Below, piece after piece: positions 49,574 through 58,732 of a stretch of 64,000 nucleotides of DNA. Each line of letters opens with the position of its first letter. Position 1 is the stretch's first letter. The notes below the pieces were generated by a model, which worked only from the letters and a program-made list of their open reading frames with translations, was not told where the DNA came from and made no database searches. Source of the DNA: Paenibacillus solani (lineage in GTDB: Bacteria > Bacillota > Bacilli > Paenibacillales > Paenibacillaceae); NCBI RefSeq assembly GCF_001277345.1, contig NZ_LIUT01000001.1, positions 75,400 to 139,399 on the forward strand, given 5' to 3'. The position numbers were made by a program, and so were the translations under genes.

Positions 49574-52324
49574 ATGACACAGAAGAAACTAACAGCAGGT
49601 TGGACATTTACAGGGAAGCATGGGGAATTCCAATTAGCAAACCCTGATCGAAGCAGTTATCTTTATTTTCCGCTTGTGAACGAAGCGGGGATGATGTCAT
49701 CCATTACACCAACATGGCATGGTGACAGTAAGGCGGATCAGAACTCATTCCTGTTAGCGCCTGTATCCGCTGAGGATTTGCATAATTCCCGGGCAGGACG
49801 AAATTTCTGGGTGTATATAGAAGGAAAGGGAGCTTGGTCTGCTGCTGGAAACTCGGCAAGCCAGATCACTTCTCGCATCGGGAATATGGATGAGGCAGAT
49901 GAGGTTCACTTGGAGGCCGGATTACTCTGGCATCGTGTTACACGTCAGAATAAGAAGTTCGGTATTCGTGCCGAAGCCACGAGTTTTGTCCCCATGACGG
50001 ACGATAAAGTCGAACTCATGCAAGTGAAAATTACGAATATAAGTGACAAGGATATCGGAGTAACGCCAACAGCGGCGATTCCATTCTACGCGCGCTCAGC
50101 AGATGATATTCGTGATCACAGGCATGTAACCTCCTTGCTCCATCGTACATATACGATGAAGCATGGTGTTGAAGTGCAGCCGACATTATCTTTTGATGAG
50201 CGCGGACACCGGGTGAATGAGACCGCGTATTCTGTTCTCGGAAGTGAAGCCGATGGAACAGCTCCAGTTGGATATTTTCCAATTGGGGAAGAGTTCATAG
50301 GCGAAGGTGGCAGCTATGACTGGCCAGAAGCTATTGTAACGAATGCGGCAGCGCATGAGACTAGCGGAGCTGAGATTGATGGGTATGAGTCTGTCGGAGC
50401 ACTGCGCTTTAAAGATCGTATCCTCGCACCAGGCGAATCGCTAAGTTATGTGATTGCCATGGCGATTACGAATGGACGCGTGAATGAAGAACAGTATGAG
50501 AAGGATTATCTGTCTGCGGCTCGTTTTGATGCGCTGCTTGAGGACAATAAACAATTCTGGCAAGCGAAAGTCGGAACGGTCGAATTCTATTCCGGCGATT
50601 CCAATCATGATGAGTGGATGAAATGGGTAACGCTGCAGCCGGTATTACGTCGTCTGTTTGGCTGTTCCTTCTTGCCGCATCACGATTATGGACGTGGCGG
50701 CCGCGGTTGGCGTGATCTCTGGCAGGACTGTTTGGCGCTGCTCATTATGGAGCCCCAAGATGTGCGTAATCTCCTGTGGAATAACTATGCGGGCGTGCGT
50801 ATGGACGGCAGTAATGCAACTATTATCGGTTCTAAGCCAGGGGATTTCCGTGCAGACCGCAACAATATCCCGCGGGTATGGATGGATCATGGCGCATGGC
50901 CGTTCTTAACGACAAAGCTCTACCTGGATCAGAGCGGAGATACTGAATTCCTGTTCGAGCCGCAGACGTATTTCAAAGATTCCTTCGTGAAGCGTGCGAA
51001 AGCGCGTGATGATCGATGGGCTCCCGAGGCGGGCCAGCAATTGAAGACGGCAGATGGAGCTGTTTATACAGGCACTATTCTCGAGCATATATTAATCCAA
51101 AATGTCATTCCGTTCTATCATGTGGGCGCACACAACAATATTTTACTTGAAGGCGCAGACTGGAACGATGGCCTGGATATGGCGACCAAGCTGGGCGAGA
51201 GCGTTACGTTCACCGCATTCTATGCTGGCAATCTGAAGGATTTAAGCGATATGCTGCTGCAAGTGAAGCAAATGACGGGAGTAAGCCATGTAGAGATCAA
51301 TGAGGAGATGCTGGATTTATTAGATACATTAACAGCAGAAAAGGTTGATTATGCATCGATAGCAGATAAGCGTGAACGCTTGGAGCGTTATTACAATACG
51401 GTACTGACAACGGTAAGCGGGGTTAAAGTGTCTGTTGATATCGAACAGCTGGCTGCAGATCTGATGAAAAAAGCGGACTGGATGATCTCGCATCTTCGTC
51501 AGAATGAATGGATTCAGAATAGCGAAGGTTACAGCTGGTTCAATGGCTATTACAATAATGATGGTGAACGTGTAGAGGGAGATACACCGGGGGGCGTGCG
51601 CATGACTTTGACCGGACAAGTATTCCCGATCATGAGTGGTGTCGCAACTGAAGAACAAATTCGTGAGACAGTACAGTCGGTGGATCAATTCCTGAAGGAT
51701 GACAAGATTGGCTATCGATTAAATTCGCGTTTTGGCGGCATTCAGCAGAACTTGGGACGTGCATTCGGCTTTGCGTTCGGTCATAAAGAAAATGGTGCGA
51801 TGTTCAGCCATATGACGGTCATGTATGCGAACGCACTGTATAAGCGCGGCTTTGTCCGTGAAGGCCGGACGGTGCTTGAATCGGTCTATGAACTCAGCAG
51901 TGATTTCGAGCGCAGCCGCATCTATCCCGGCATTCCGGAGTATATCAACGCGAAAGGCCGTGGAATGTATCACTTTCTGACAGGATCGGCCAGCTGGCTA
52001 TTGCTCACAGAATTGACGGAAGTTTTCGGTGTAAAAGGGAAGCTGGGCAAGTTGCTTCTGGAACCGAAGCTTGTAGAGCAGCAGTTTGATATGAATGGGG
52101 AAGCATCTGTCGAGACGTTGTTCGCAGATAAGAAACTGCGAATCATCTATCGCAATGCAAGCAAGCTTGATTATGGACAATATCGCGTGCAAGAAGTAAA
52201 GTTGAATGGTGAGATTATCTCTTATGCAGCTGCAGGACATGGTTGTCTGCTAGATCGTCAGCTGCTGAGCGCGTTAGCGGATGATCAACTCCACACGATA
52301 GAGGTTACACTTTTCGCTAAATAA
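49574..52324 (+). CDS. GH94 glycoside phosphorylase, laminaribiose phosphorylase-like
   Basis: 916 aa, cytoplasmic. GH94 features: N-terminal sandwich, the HHDYGRGGRGWRDLWQD segment, and the catalytic Asp532 in EGADWNDGLDMATK; later NSRFGGIQQNLGRAFGFAFGHKENGAMFSHM. Length and motifs resemble the laminaribiose phosphorylase of Paenibacillus sp. YM-1 (LbpA), which converts beta-1,3-glucobiose plus phosphate into glucose 1-phosphate and glucose. ATG at 49574 near GGGATGGAG; an in-frame TTG at 49556 is the alternative. 63 nt after the larger phosphorylase, same operon. Confidence 0.8.
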   Translation: MTQKKLTAGWTFTGKHGEFQLANPDRSSYLYFPLVNEAGMMSSITPTWHGDSKADQNSFLLAPVSAEDLHNSRAGRNFWVYIEGKGAWSAAGNSASQITSRIGNMDEADEVHLEAGLLWHRVTRQNKKFGIRAEATSFVPMTDDKVELMQVKITNISDKDIGVTPTAAIPFYARSADDIRDHRHVTSLLHRTYTMKHGVEVQPTLSFDERGHRVNETAYSVLGSEADGTAPVGYFPIGEEFIGEGGSYDWPEAIVTNAAAHETSGAEIDGYESVGALRFKDRILAPGESLSYVIAMAITNGRVNEEQYEKDYLSAARFDALLEDNKQFWQAKVGTVEFYSGDSNHDEWMKWVTLQPVLRRLFGCSFLPHHDYGRGGRGWRDLWQDCLALLIMEPQDVRNLLWNNYAGVRMDGSNATIIGSKPGDFRADRNNIPRVWMDHGAWPFLTTKLYLDQSGDTEFLFEPQTYFKDSFVKRAKARDDRWAPEAGQQLKTADGAVYTGTILEHILIQNVIPFYHVGAHNNILLEGADWNDGLDMATKLGESVTFTAFYAGNLKDLSDMLLQVKQMTGVSHVEINEEMLDLLDTLTAEKVDYASIADKRERLERYYNTVLTTVSGVKVSVDIEQLAADLMKKADWMISHLRQNEWIQNSEGYSWFNGYYNNDGERVEGDTPGGVRMTLTGQVFPIMSGVATEEQIRETVQSVDQFLKDDKIGYRLNSRFGGIQQNLGRAFGFAFGHKENGAMFSHMTVMYANALYKRGFVREGRTVLESVYELSSDFERSRIYPGIPEYINAKGRGMYHFLTGSASWLLLTELTEVFGVKGKLGKLLLEPKLVEQQFDMNGEASVETLFADKKLRIIYRNASKLDYGQYRVQEVKLNGEIISYAAAGHGCLLDRQLLSALADDQLHTIEVTLFAK

Positions 52325-52347
52325 GGAATGAACTGATTAGATATGAG

Positions 52348-52376
52348 ACCCTAGCCGGAGCAAGAATAGCTAGGGT
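52348..52376 (+). terminator. Hairpin after the GH94 gene
   Basis: ACCCTAGC (52348-52355) pairs with GCTAGGGT (52369-52376); followed by TTCGATCTTT. Possibly a partial terminator before the mutarotase-like gene. Confidence 0.5.
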
Positions 52377-52420
52377 TTCGATCTTTAATCTACTAATTGA
52401 ACGATAAATGGGGGGAAATC

Positions 52421-53314
52421 ATGAGATACAATTTAAAGAATGATAGACTATCTGTTGAGATCGTTTCTATAGGAGAAGCTTATCGTGGAACACGATTTGA
52501 TTGGACGGGTTTTATTACGCAGGTGAGCTGGAAGGATGAGCAGGAAGAACTCCATACCTTCTGTGTCCCTGAAAGCTTGATTCCGAATGAGGGTACAGGC
52601 GGAGAAGGACTTTGCAACGAATTTGGTATATTTGACCCGATCGGCTATGACGAGGCGCTTCCTGGAGGCAAGTTCCCGAAGATTGGTGTGGGGCAGCTGA
52701 CCCGTCTTGATGAAGCAGACTATAACTTCGCACGTACATATCCGGTTGAACCTTATCGTATGGAGGAGGATATTGCAGCGCAATCGGCCAGATATAAAGT
52801 CCACGCTCAAGATTGTAACGGTTATGCAGTGGAGTATATCAAGAGTATTCAATTAAAGGACTCTAGATTAATTCTGGAGTATCACCTTCATAATACTGGT
52901 GTCAAACCCATTCAGACGCACGAATACGTGCATAATTTTATTCGTGTTGATCAGCACTCCATCGGTCCCGATTATGAGATGACGCTTCCGGTTATGATGC
53001 ATACACAGGATATGGATCCGGAATATACGCCGTCTGTACTGCGTACTCAGGATTTGAAGGTATCGTGGAACGAAATTCCGAGCCAGCCTTTCTATGGGCG
53101 ATTGCCTGAGATCAGTAATGTGTCCGGTCCAACCTGGGAGCTTGTTCACCAGCCGAGTGGTGTGGGCATTCGGGAGTGGGATAACTTCCCTGTCGTTTCC
53201 ATGGCTTTATGGGGAGTAGGGTATGTTGTCTCGCCGGAGGTCTTTGTCAAGATTGCGATTCAGCCTGGAGAGAGCCAGAGTTGGAGACGGGAGTATGAGT
53301 TTTTTAAGAAGTAG
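52421..53314 (+). CDS. Galactose-mutarotase-like (aldose epimerase fold) protein
   Basis: 297 aa, no signal peptide. Beta-sandwich pattern of the aldose 1-epimerase superfamily: GGEGLCNEFGIFDPIGYDEA at about 55-75, conserved EYVHNFIRVD and a C-terminal PGESQSWRREYEFF typical of carbohydrate-binding folds. It probably interconverts anomers of a sugar released by the phosphorylases; glucose is the natural guess. ATG at 52421 behind GGGGGAAATC, after a hairpin, so it may be a separate or weakly coupled unit. Confidence 0.7.
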   Translation: MRYNLKNDRLSVEIVSIGEAYRGTRFDWTGFITQVSWKDEQEELHTFCVPESLIPNEGTGGEGLCNEFGIFDPIGYDEALPGGKFPKIGVGQLTRLDEADYNFARTYPVEPYRMEEDIAAQSARYKVHAQDCNGYAVEYIKSIQLKDSRLILEYHLHNTGVKPIQTHEYVHNFIRVDQHSIGPDYEMTLPVMMHTQDMDPEYTPSVLRTQDLKVSWNEIPSQPFYGRLPEISNVSGPTWELVHQPSGVGIREWDNFPVVSMALWGVGYVVSPEVFVKIAIQPGESQSWRREYEFFKK

Positions 53315-53430
53315 AAGATTACTGAGCGGAAAATCAGAAATATAGATTAGATATCTATACATGAAAAATGTTTGATAGAATAATAGTTTGTACAAATATA
53401 CTACAACTAAGACAACAGGAGATGACAACA

Positions 53431-53859
53431 ATGAACAAAGCGCTCTTAATATTGGTTGCAGTTGGCACACTACTAACAGCTTGTAATAGTAATCAAGCGA
53501 ATAACAGCAATGACGTGCAGGCAGACCAGCAATCTGTACAGACGCAAGTCAAACAGGATGACAAAGAGCCTGTAAAAGAAGAGACTAACCAAGAAGACAA
53601 AGAGCCAACAACAGAAAATACCAACCATAATCAGTGGTCTACATTACCTGAATATAACACCATTATGCAGAATATCGATCTAAAAGACGTTACCTTCACA
53701 ACAGTGACGGATAATGAAGGCAAACGTATTCTTCTACTGTCGGATGAAAATGGTAGAGAAAAGTATAAGAGCATATTTGTCAAGAAAACGAATCGTCTTA
53801 AAATCATTAATATAGATGGAGAAGGACAAATTTTTAATGATGTTTTGAAAAGTGAATAA
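53431..53859 (+). CDS. Small lipoprotein with acidic/Gln-rich linker
   Basis: 142 aa; lipobox LLTAC with Cys18. A low-complexity hydrophilic linker follows (repeats of [13 protein letters not shown]; about 25-75), then a small globular end ([34 protein letters not shown]). ATG at 53431 behind ACAGGAGATGACAAC. Function unknown. A short-chain dehydrogenase remnant abuts its 3' end. Confidence 0.65.
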   Translation: MNKALLILVAVGTLLTACNSNQANNSNDVQADQQSVQTQVKQDDKEPVKEETNQEDKEPTTENTNHNQWSTLPEYNTIMQNIDLKDVTFTTVTDNEGKRILLLSDENGREKYKSIFVKKTNRLKIINIDGEGQIFNDVLKSE

Positions 53860-53956
53860 GTTGGAAGGAGCAGATACGGCTGTTTGGTTAGCGCTACTTG
53901 GCGAAGATGGTCCTAATGGAGGCTACTTTCGTGAACGTAAGCCAATTGCCTGGTAG
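53858..53956 (+). pseudogene. C-terminal remnant of a short-chain dehydrogenase
   Basis: About 32 codons directly after the lipoprotein gene read [20 protein letters not shown] then [16 protein letters not shown], the characteristic tail of SDR carbonyl-reductase-like enzymes. The rest of the gene is missing, and the fragment begins at the lipoprotein stop codon, indicating a deletion or insertion junction there. Confidence 0.7.
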
Positions 53957-53991
53957 ATTTTTCGAACTATAAGCAGGAGTTAGTCAGTGGG

Positions 53992-54020
53992 CCAAGGGAT
54001 TTGTATCCCTTGGTTTTTTT
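53992..54020 (+). terminator. Intrinsic terminator
   Basis: CCAAGGGAT (53992-54000) pairs with ATCCCTTGG (54005-54013), followed by seven T. Probably the original terminator of the lost dehydrogenase gene, now ending the lipoprotein transcript. Confidence 0.85.
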
Positions 54021-54166
54021 ACATGTTCTTTCGGTGTCTATTGTTGTACGGAACGGAATTTGCGTCTAGTCCCATGGAACAGATGGCTATGAAGAACTAT
54101 AACCTAAGAGGTGCTTTTTAAGTTATAATAATAAAAAATTTAAGAAAAAACGTGGGAGGGTTGATC

Positions 54167-56431
54167 ATGCAGAGATCCTGGTACAAGCGTCTATTGCTCT
54201 CCTATATGCCCATTTTTGTTATTGTGATTACCTTTATATTTTTTGTTTTCTTTCAATTGTTCAGCGAACAGAGCCGGCGGGAGGCACTGAGTGCCAATAA
54301 ATCGCTTTCCTTGCAAGCGATGCGCATGGTGGACACGTCTCTGAAGGTGATCGACAATATGATCGTTCTTGAGAGCATCAACAGCAAGGCTTTGAACGAT
54401 TTTTTCAAATCTTCTGCCGTGAGCGATCCATATATCAATATCCAAGCTGTTAAGAAGCTCAAGGAGATTATTAATTATTATCCCTTGATCGATTCGATTT
54501 ATCTGGTGAGGAATTCGGACGGCTATGTGCTCAGCGATGCTACGAATGGATATATAAGTACATATCCGGACCATGAATTTATTGAGCAATATCAAGTATC
54601 GAAAACGCCGAAATGGACAGGCGCGAGAAACTTTGAACAATTTACAATGAAGGGCGGCAAACAGGTGGTCAGCCTGGTCAGAGGATCGCCTTATATGAAG
54701 AACGACTTTGGCATGATCGTCGTCAATGTGAGCGCGGAATCCTTGAACAAGCTTACCCAAGAGATGCTGGATTCCAAGATGAGCTTCATTCAGGTTCAGG
54801 ATGCTTCCGGAAATCATCTGTTCGGCACCTCGATGGATCGCCCGCCATCCCAAGTCAATTCCCAGTATGTATCAAGCTATACGAATTGGAAATATGGCAG
54901 CGGTTTGTTGAACAACAGTTTTGTAAGCGCTATCTCTTATCTGTATAACCTTTGGTTTATCATCGGTCTTGGTATGATTGCCATCGGCTTCCTATGGATG
55001 ATTTATGTTTCTAGGCGCAACTCCAAGCCAATTGAGGCAATCGCCGCCCGATTCAGCAGCTATTCGCTTCCGATGGTGAGCGGAGGTCGGGGGAAGGGAA
55101 AGCTGGATGAATTTGCTTTTATTGAATCCGCCTTTGACAACATACTGGAACAATCTAAGGAATATCAGCAGAAATATCGCGAGGACCTCCATGTCAGGAC
55201 CCGGTATATGTTCCGCCAGCTGATCGAAGGGGACTCGCATCTGTCTATTTCCGAATGGAAATCGGAAGCTGTTCGGCTGAATTTACCACTGCCGCTGGAT
55301 CGATATCGTATCCTCATCCTTGAAATCGATAAGTATGGTGATTTCTGCCGGGATTATTCCAAGACCGATCAAGATCTGCTTAAATTCACCCTGCGGACGG
55401 TCGTGGATGAGATCGCTTCGAAAAGGGACTGCCGGCTGTGGTCGGAATGGACGTCACCTTCCAATCTATCCATTATGATGTTTGAAGAACGGGATCAGGA
55501 CAAGTTCGAGGAGGCCGTACTGGTCTCGGTTGCAGAACAAATCCTGGCATGGACACACCAAAATTTGAAATTTACGATTACGATTGGCATAGGCGGATCC
55601 ACAGATCAAATTGGCGACATTCCGCAGTCTTATAAAGATGCGATGCAAGCCTTAAAGTATAAAATCGTGCTCGGTGAAAACCGGCTGATTCGAAGCGAGG
55701 ATATTTCGAGCCATGGCATCGTCGAGGTCTATACGCATTTGGGAGAAATCCGCTCGATCATCCAGTCTTTCAGATTGCTGAAAGATCATTGGAGTAATGA
55801 TTACGATCAATGGTTTGAACAGCTGAAGAACAGCTTCCTGACCAATGATGAAATATTCAGCTTAATGAATTACATGATCTATTATATCGGCCGCGAAATG
55901 TCGGGACTGGGCAAGGAAATTTACAACAAGTGGATACAGGAGGGATTGCCGAAGCTGACAGTAAAGGTAGACAATTCTTACTCCTTGGAGCAGCTGAGAC
56001 AGGAAATTAAACAAGTGCTGACGGATCATTATGAACAGATGAAACAGATTCAGGATGGAAACCAATATTCCAATATGATCAGAAACATATGCAGCCTAAT
56101 CGAGCGCGATTATGCCAATCCGGATCTCTCCCTTGAAATGCTGGGAGACCAGTATCAGCTGAGCGCCAAATATGTAAGTAAATTGTTTAAGGAAAACACC
56201 GGACAAAGGTTCGTTGATTTCCTGATCGATATTCGAATGAAGGAAGCGAAGCGGCTGCTGACGGAAACGGATTATTCCGTGCAGGAGATTGCAGAGCGGG
56301 TCGGATACGCCCATGCCATTTCGTTTACCCGCGTTTTCAAGAGGACAGCTGGAGTTACCCCGGGCGAATACCGGAATGGCCGGAAGGCACAGCAGCGTGG
56401 AGAAAATGATTCAGCAGTAGAAAACGGTTAA
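54167..56431 (+). CDS. Membrane-anchored AraC family regulator
   Basis: 754 aa. Two membrane helices (about 10-32 and 262-284, WFIIGLGMIAIGFLWMIYV) enclose an extracellular sensor region of about 230 residues. A cytoplasmic linker leads to a C-terminal AraC double helix-turn-helix (about 650-745; LSLEMLGDQYQLSAKYVSKLF and YSVQEIAERVGYAHAISFTRVF). Such one-component sensors in paenibacilli sit before Lpl-type sugar operons and activate them on sensing the sugar or its binding protein. ATG at 54167 behind GGGAGGGTTGATC. A terminator at its stop separates it from the permease operon. Confidence 0.85.
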   Translation: MQRSWYKRLLLSYMPIFVIVITFIFFVFFQLFSEQSRREALSANKSLSLQAMRMVDTSLKVIDNMIVLESINSKALNDFFKSSAVSDPYINIQAVKKLKEIINYYPLIDSIYLVRNSDGYVLSDATNGYISTYPDHEFIEQYQVSKTPKWTGARNFEQFTMKGGKQVVSLVRGSPYMKNDFGMIVVNVSAESLNKLTQEMLDSKMSFIQVQDASGNHLFGTSMDRPPSQVNSQYVSSYTNWKYGSGLLNNSFVSAISYLYNLWFIIGLGMIAIGFLWMIYVSRRNSKPIEAIAARFSSYSLPMVSGGRGKGKLDEFAFIESAFDNILEQSKEYQQKYREDLHVRTRYMFRQLIEGDSHLSISEWKSEAVRLNLPLPLDRYRILILEIDKYGDFCRDYSKTDQDLLKFTLRTVVDEIASKRDCRLWSEWTSPSNLSIMMFEERDQDKFEEAVLVSVAEQILAWTHQNLKFTITIGIGGSTDQIGDIPQSYKDAMQALKYKIVLGENRLIRSEDISSHGIVEVYTHLGEIRSIIQSFRLLKDHWSNDYDQWFEQLKNSFLTNDEIFSLMNYMIYYIGREMSGLGKEIYNKWIQEGLPKLTVKVDNSYSLEQLRQEIKQVLTDHYEQMKQIQDGNQYSNMIRNICSLIERDYANPDLSLEMLGDQYQLSAKYVSKLFKENTGQRFVDFLIDIRMKEAKRLLTETDYSVQEIAERVGYAHAISFTRVFKRTAGVTPGEYRNGRKAQQRGENDSAVENG

Positions 56432-56461
56432 GGCGGCGATCAAACATCGCTGCCTTTTTTG
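56430..56461 (+). terminator. Intrinsic terminator after the AraC gene
   Basis: AAGGCGGCGAT (56430-56440) pairs with ATCGCTGCCTT (56446-56456) with one G-U pair, then TTTTT. The stem overlaps the stop codon. Confidence 0.75.
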
Positions 56462-56571
56462 CTTGGAAATGTACCCGTTTTTGAGGCGGTCCGTTCGCCT
56501 CCAGTAAACCTTGATGCATTTTTTGCGAGGAGACCTTGGCGAAAAAGGTTAGTCGATTTTATTTTTGTTTC

Positions 56572-56599
56572 TTGTTGCCGGATGACATTATTGTATACA
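56572..56599 (+). promoter_or_regulatory. Possible promoter of the fucoside operon
   Basis: TTGTTG (56572-56577), 16-nt spacer, TATACA (56594-56599), about 57 nt before the lplB-like start. Probably activated by the AraC protein encoded upstream. Confidence 0.45.
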
Positions 56600-56655
56600 C
56601 TCGGTTTACATCGCAAGGACCTGAAAGTAGGAATGGACGAAAGGAGTTAACCAGC

Positions 56656-57651
56656 ATGCCGAGACTGAACTCTAGGCTTCAAACCGAACCAAGCCTGGAC
56701 CAGAAACATCCCCTACAATTGAAAGCGCTGCCAGAAGGGGGAAGAGGAAGGTCAAGAAGAAAACAAATTATGCGTCATTGGCAGCTGTATCTCGTTCTGC
56801 TGCTGCCCGTTCTTTATTTGATCATTTTCAAATATGTACCGATGGCCGGTATTGTAATCGCATTCAAAAATTATAACGTCATCAAGGGAATCTGGGGAAG
56901 CGACTGGGTCGGATTGAAATATTTCCACCAGTTCTTCGATTCGCCGAATTTCTGGCTCTACATTAAAAACACACTTGGCATCAGTTTCTATGGATTGATC
57001 GTAGGCTTTCCCGCACCGATCCTGCTGGCACTCGCGCTAAACGAAATTCGCAACGGTCTATTCAAGAAGACGGTACAGATGGTATCTTATGCCCCATATT
57101 TTATTTCTACGGTCATCATGGTTTCGATCATTGTCGTCAACCTGACGCCAAACGTTGGGATGATCAGCAAGTTTTTTGAGATGCTTGGTATGAGTAATAC
57201 GAATTTTATGGGCATTCCGGGTCTGTTTAAGTCCATTTACGTCTGGTCGGATGTCTGGCAGTTTACTGGGTACGGAGCGATTATTTACATTGCAGCGCTG
57301 TCCGGCGTCAACCCGGAGCTGTACGAATCGGCCAAAGTGGATGGCGCATCCCGCATTCAAAAGATTCTGAACATTGATATACCGAGTCTTATACCCGTAT
57401 CGGTCATTCTGCTCATTCTCAATCTGGGCAACATCATGAAACTAGGCTTTGAAAAAATATACCTGATGCAAAATCCGCTTAACTTAAGCACGTCAGAAGT
57501 CATATCCACTTATGTGTACAAGGTTGGTTTGCTGGGATCCAGCTTCAGTTTCTCGACGGCGATCGGTCTTTTCAACTCGGTCATTAACCTCATTTTGCTG
57601 GTGTCCGTCAATTACATCGCCAGAAAGCTGTCTAACAGCAGCTTGTGGTAG
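56656..57651 (+). CDS. LplB-type ABC transporter permease
   Basis: 331 aa, six membrane helices after a basic N-terminus (GRGRSRRKQIMRHW). The EAA loop is ELYESAKVDGASRIQKILNIDIPSL. It belongs to the LplB/YtcQ-associated CUT1-like subgroup common in paenibacilli. ATG at 56656 behind AAAGGAGTTAACCAGC; an in-frame extension to 56536 overlaps the promoter and is unlikely. First gene of a four-gene operon with LplC, the binding protein and a GH29 fucosidase. Confidence 0.9.
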   Translation: MPRLNSRLQTEPSLDQKHPLQLKALPEGGRGRSRRKQIMRHWQLYLVLLLPVLYLIIFKYVPMAGIVIAFKNYNVIKGIWGSDWVGLKYFHQFFDSPNFWLYIKNTLGISFYGLIVGFPAPILLALALNEIRNGLFKKTVQMVSYAPYFISTVIMVSIIVVNLTPNVGMISKFFEMLGMSNTNFMGIPGLFKSIYVWSDVWQFTGYGAIIYIAALSGVNPELYESAKVDGASRIQKILNIDIPSLIPVSVILLILNLGNIMKLGFEKIYLMQNPLNLSTSEVISTYVYKVGLLGSSFSFSTAIGLFNSVINLILLVSVNYIARKLSNSSLW

Positions 57652-57705
57652 GGATATCCCGCTTTTCGAAAAAACAAAACCAACTTTGGAAAGAGAGGAG
57701 ACTTT

Positions 57706-58605
57706 ATGTTTAATAAAACGGCTATACGTGAATCAAAAGGCGATCGCCTGTTCATGTTCTTGATCTATCTGTTCTTGTCATTGGTTCTCATTGCTGTAGC
57801 TGTACCACTGATCTACATTGTAAGCTCGTCCTTCAGTTCGCCTCAGGCAGTCGTAACGGGCAAGGTTTGGCTGTTTCCCGTAGATTTTACGCTGGACGGC
57901 TACAAGGCGGTGTTCAATAATCCGCAAATCGGCGTCGGCTATCTGAATTCCCTCTTTTACACCGTCGTCGGCACGACCATCAATGTAATACTAACGATTA
58001 TGCTAGCTTATCCGCTGGCGAAGAAGACGCTTTACGGCCGTAATTTCTTCATGGTACTGCTGGTGATTACGATGATGTTCGAAGGAGGACTGATTCCTTA
58101 TTACCTCGTCGTCAAGAATCTCCATCTGCTGGATACGCGCTGGGCCATGATTTTGCCGGGGGCGCTGGGGGTATTCCAGGTTATCGTCGCAAGGACGTTT
58201 TTTCAAACCACGATTCCTGATGAATTGGCGGAAGCCGCGGAGCTGGACGGATGCAGTGATATCCGGTTCATATTCAGCATCGTTCTGCCGCTGTCCAAAC
58301 CCATTATTGCGGTCATGACGTTGATGTATGCGGTCGGTCATTGGAATGCTTATTTTGATGCACTGATCTTCTTAAGAAAACCTGACTTGTTCCCGCTTCA
58401 AATCATTCTCCGCAATATTCTTATTTTGAATACAGTCGATGCTTCCATGATGGCGGATGTGAGCCAGATGCAGGCGCAGCAGGGGCTTAAGGATTTGCTG
58501 AAATATTCCTTGATCGTCGTTGCCAGCGTGCCGGTGCTCATCATATATCCTTTCGTCCAGAAACATTTTGTCAAAGGCGTCATGATCGGCTCGTTGAAGG
58601 GCTGA
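57706..58605 (+). CDS. LplC/YtcP-type ABC transporter permease
   Basis: 299 aa, six membrane helices; EAA loop ELAEAAELDGCSDIRFIFSIVLPL. Partner of the LplB-type permease, 54 nt downstream. ATG at 57706 behind GAGAGGAGACTTT. No ATPase is encoded in the operon. Confidence 0.9.
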   Translation: MFNKTAIRESKGDRLFMFLIYLFLSLVLIAVAVPLIYIVSSSFSSPQAVVTGKVWLFPVDFTLDGYKAVFNNPQIGVGYLNSLFYTVVGTTINVILTIMLAYPLAKKTLYGRNFFMVLLVITMMFEGGLIPYYLVVKNLHLLDTRWAMILPGALGVFQVIVARTFFQTTIPDELAEAAELDGCSDIRFIFSIVLPLSKPIIAVMTLMYAVGHWNAYFDALIFLRKPDLFPLQIILRNILILNTVDASMMADVSQMQAQQGLKDLLKYSLIVVASVPVLIIYPFVQKHFVKGVMIGSLKG

Positions 58606-58732
58606 GTATGGAGAACGTTAGTGACATCAAGGAGGTGAGGCTGTACAGTATTCAGATACGGCAAAAGCTCGTGGCGGCACAGGAAAGGGGCCGAGCGCCC
58701 GAAATACTCATGATAAGCGGGGGGAATATTCA

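Noticed and set aside
56536..56655. 40-codon N-terminal extension of the LplB-type permease
   Set aside because: Overlaps the likely promoter and lacks a site, whereas ATG 56656 has AAAGGAG.
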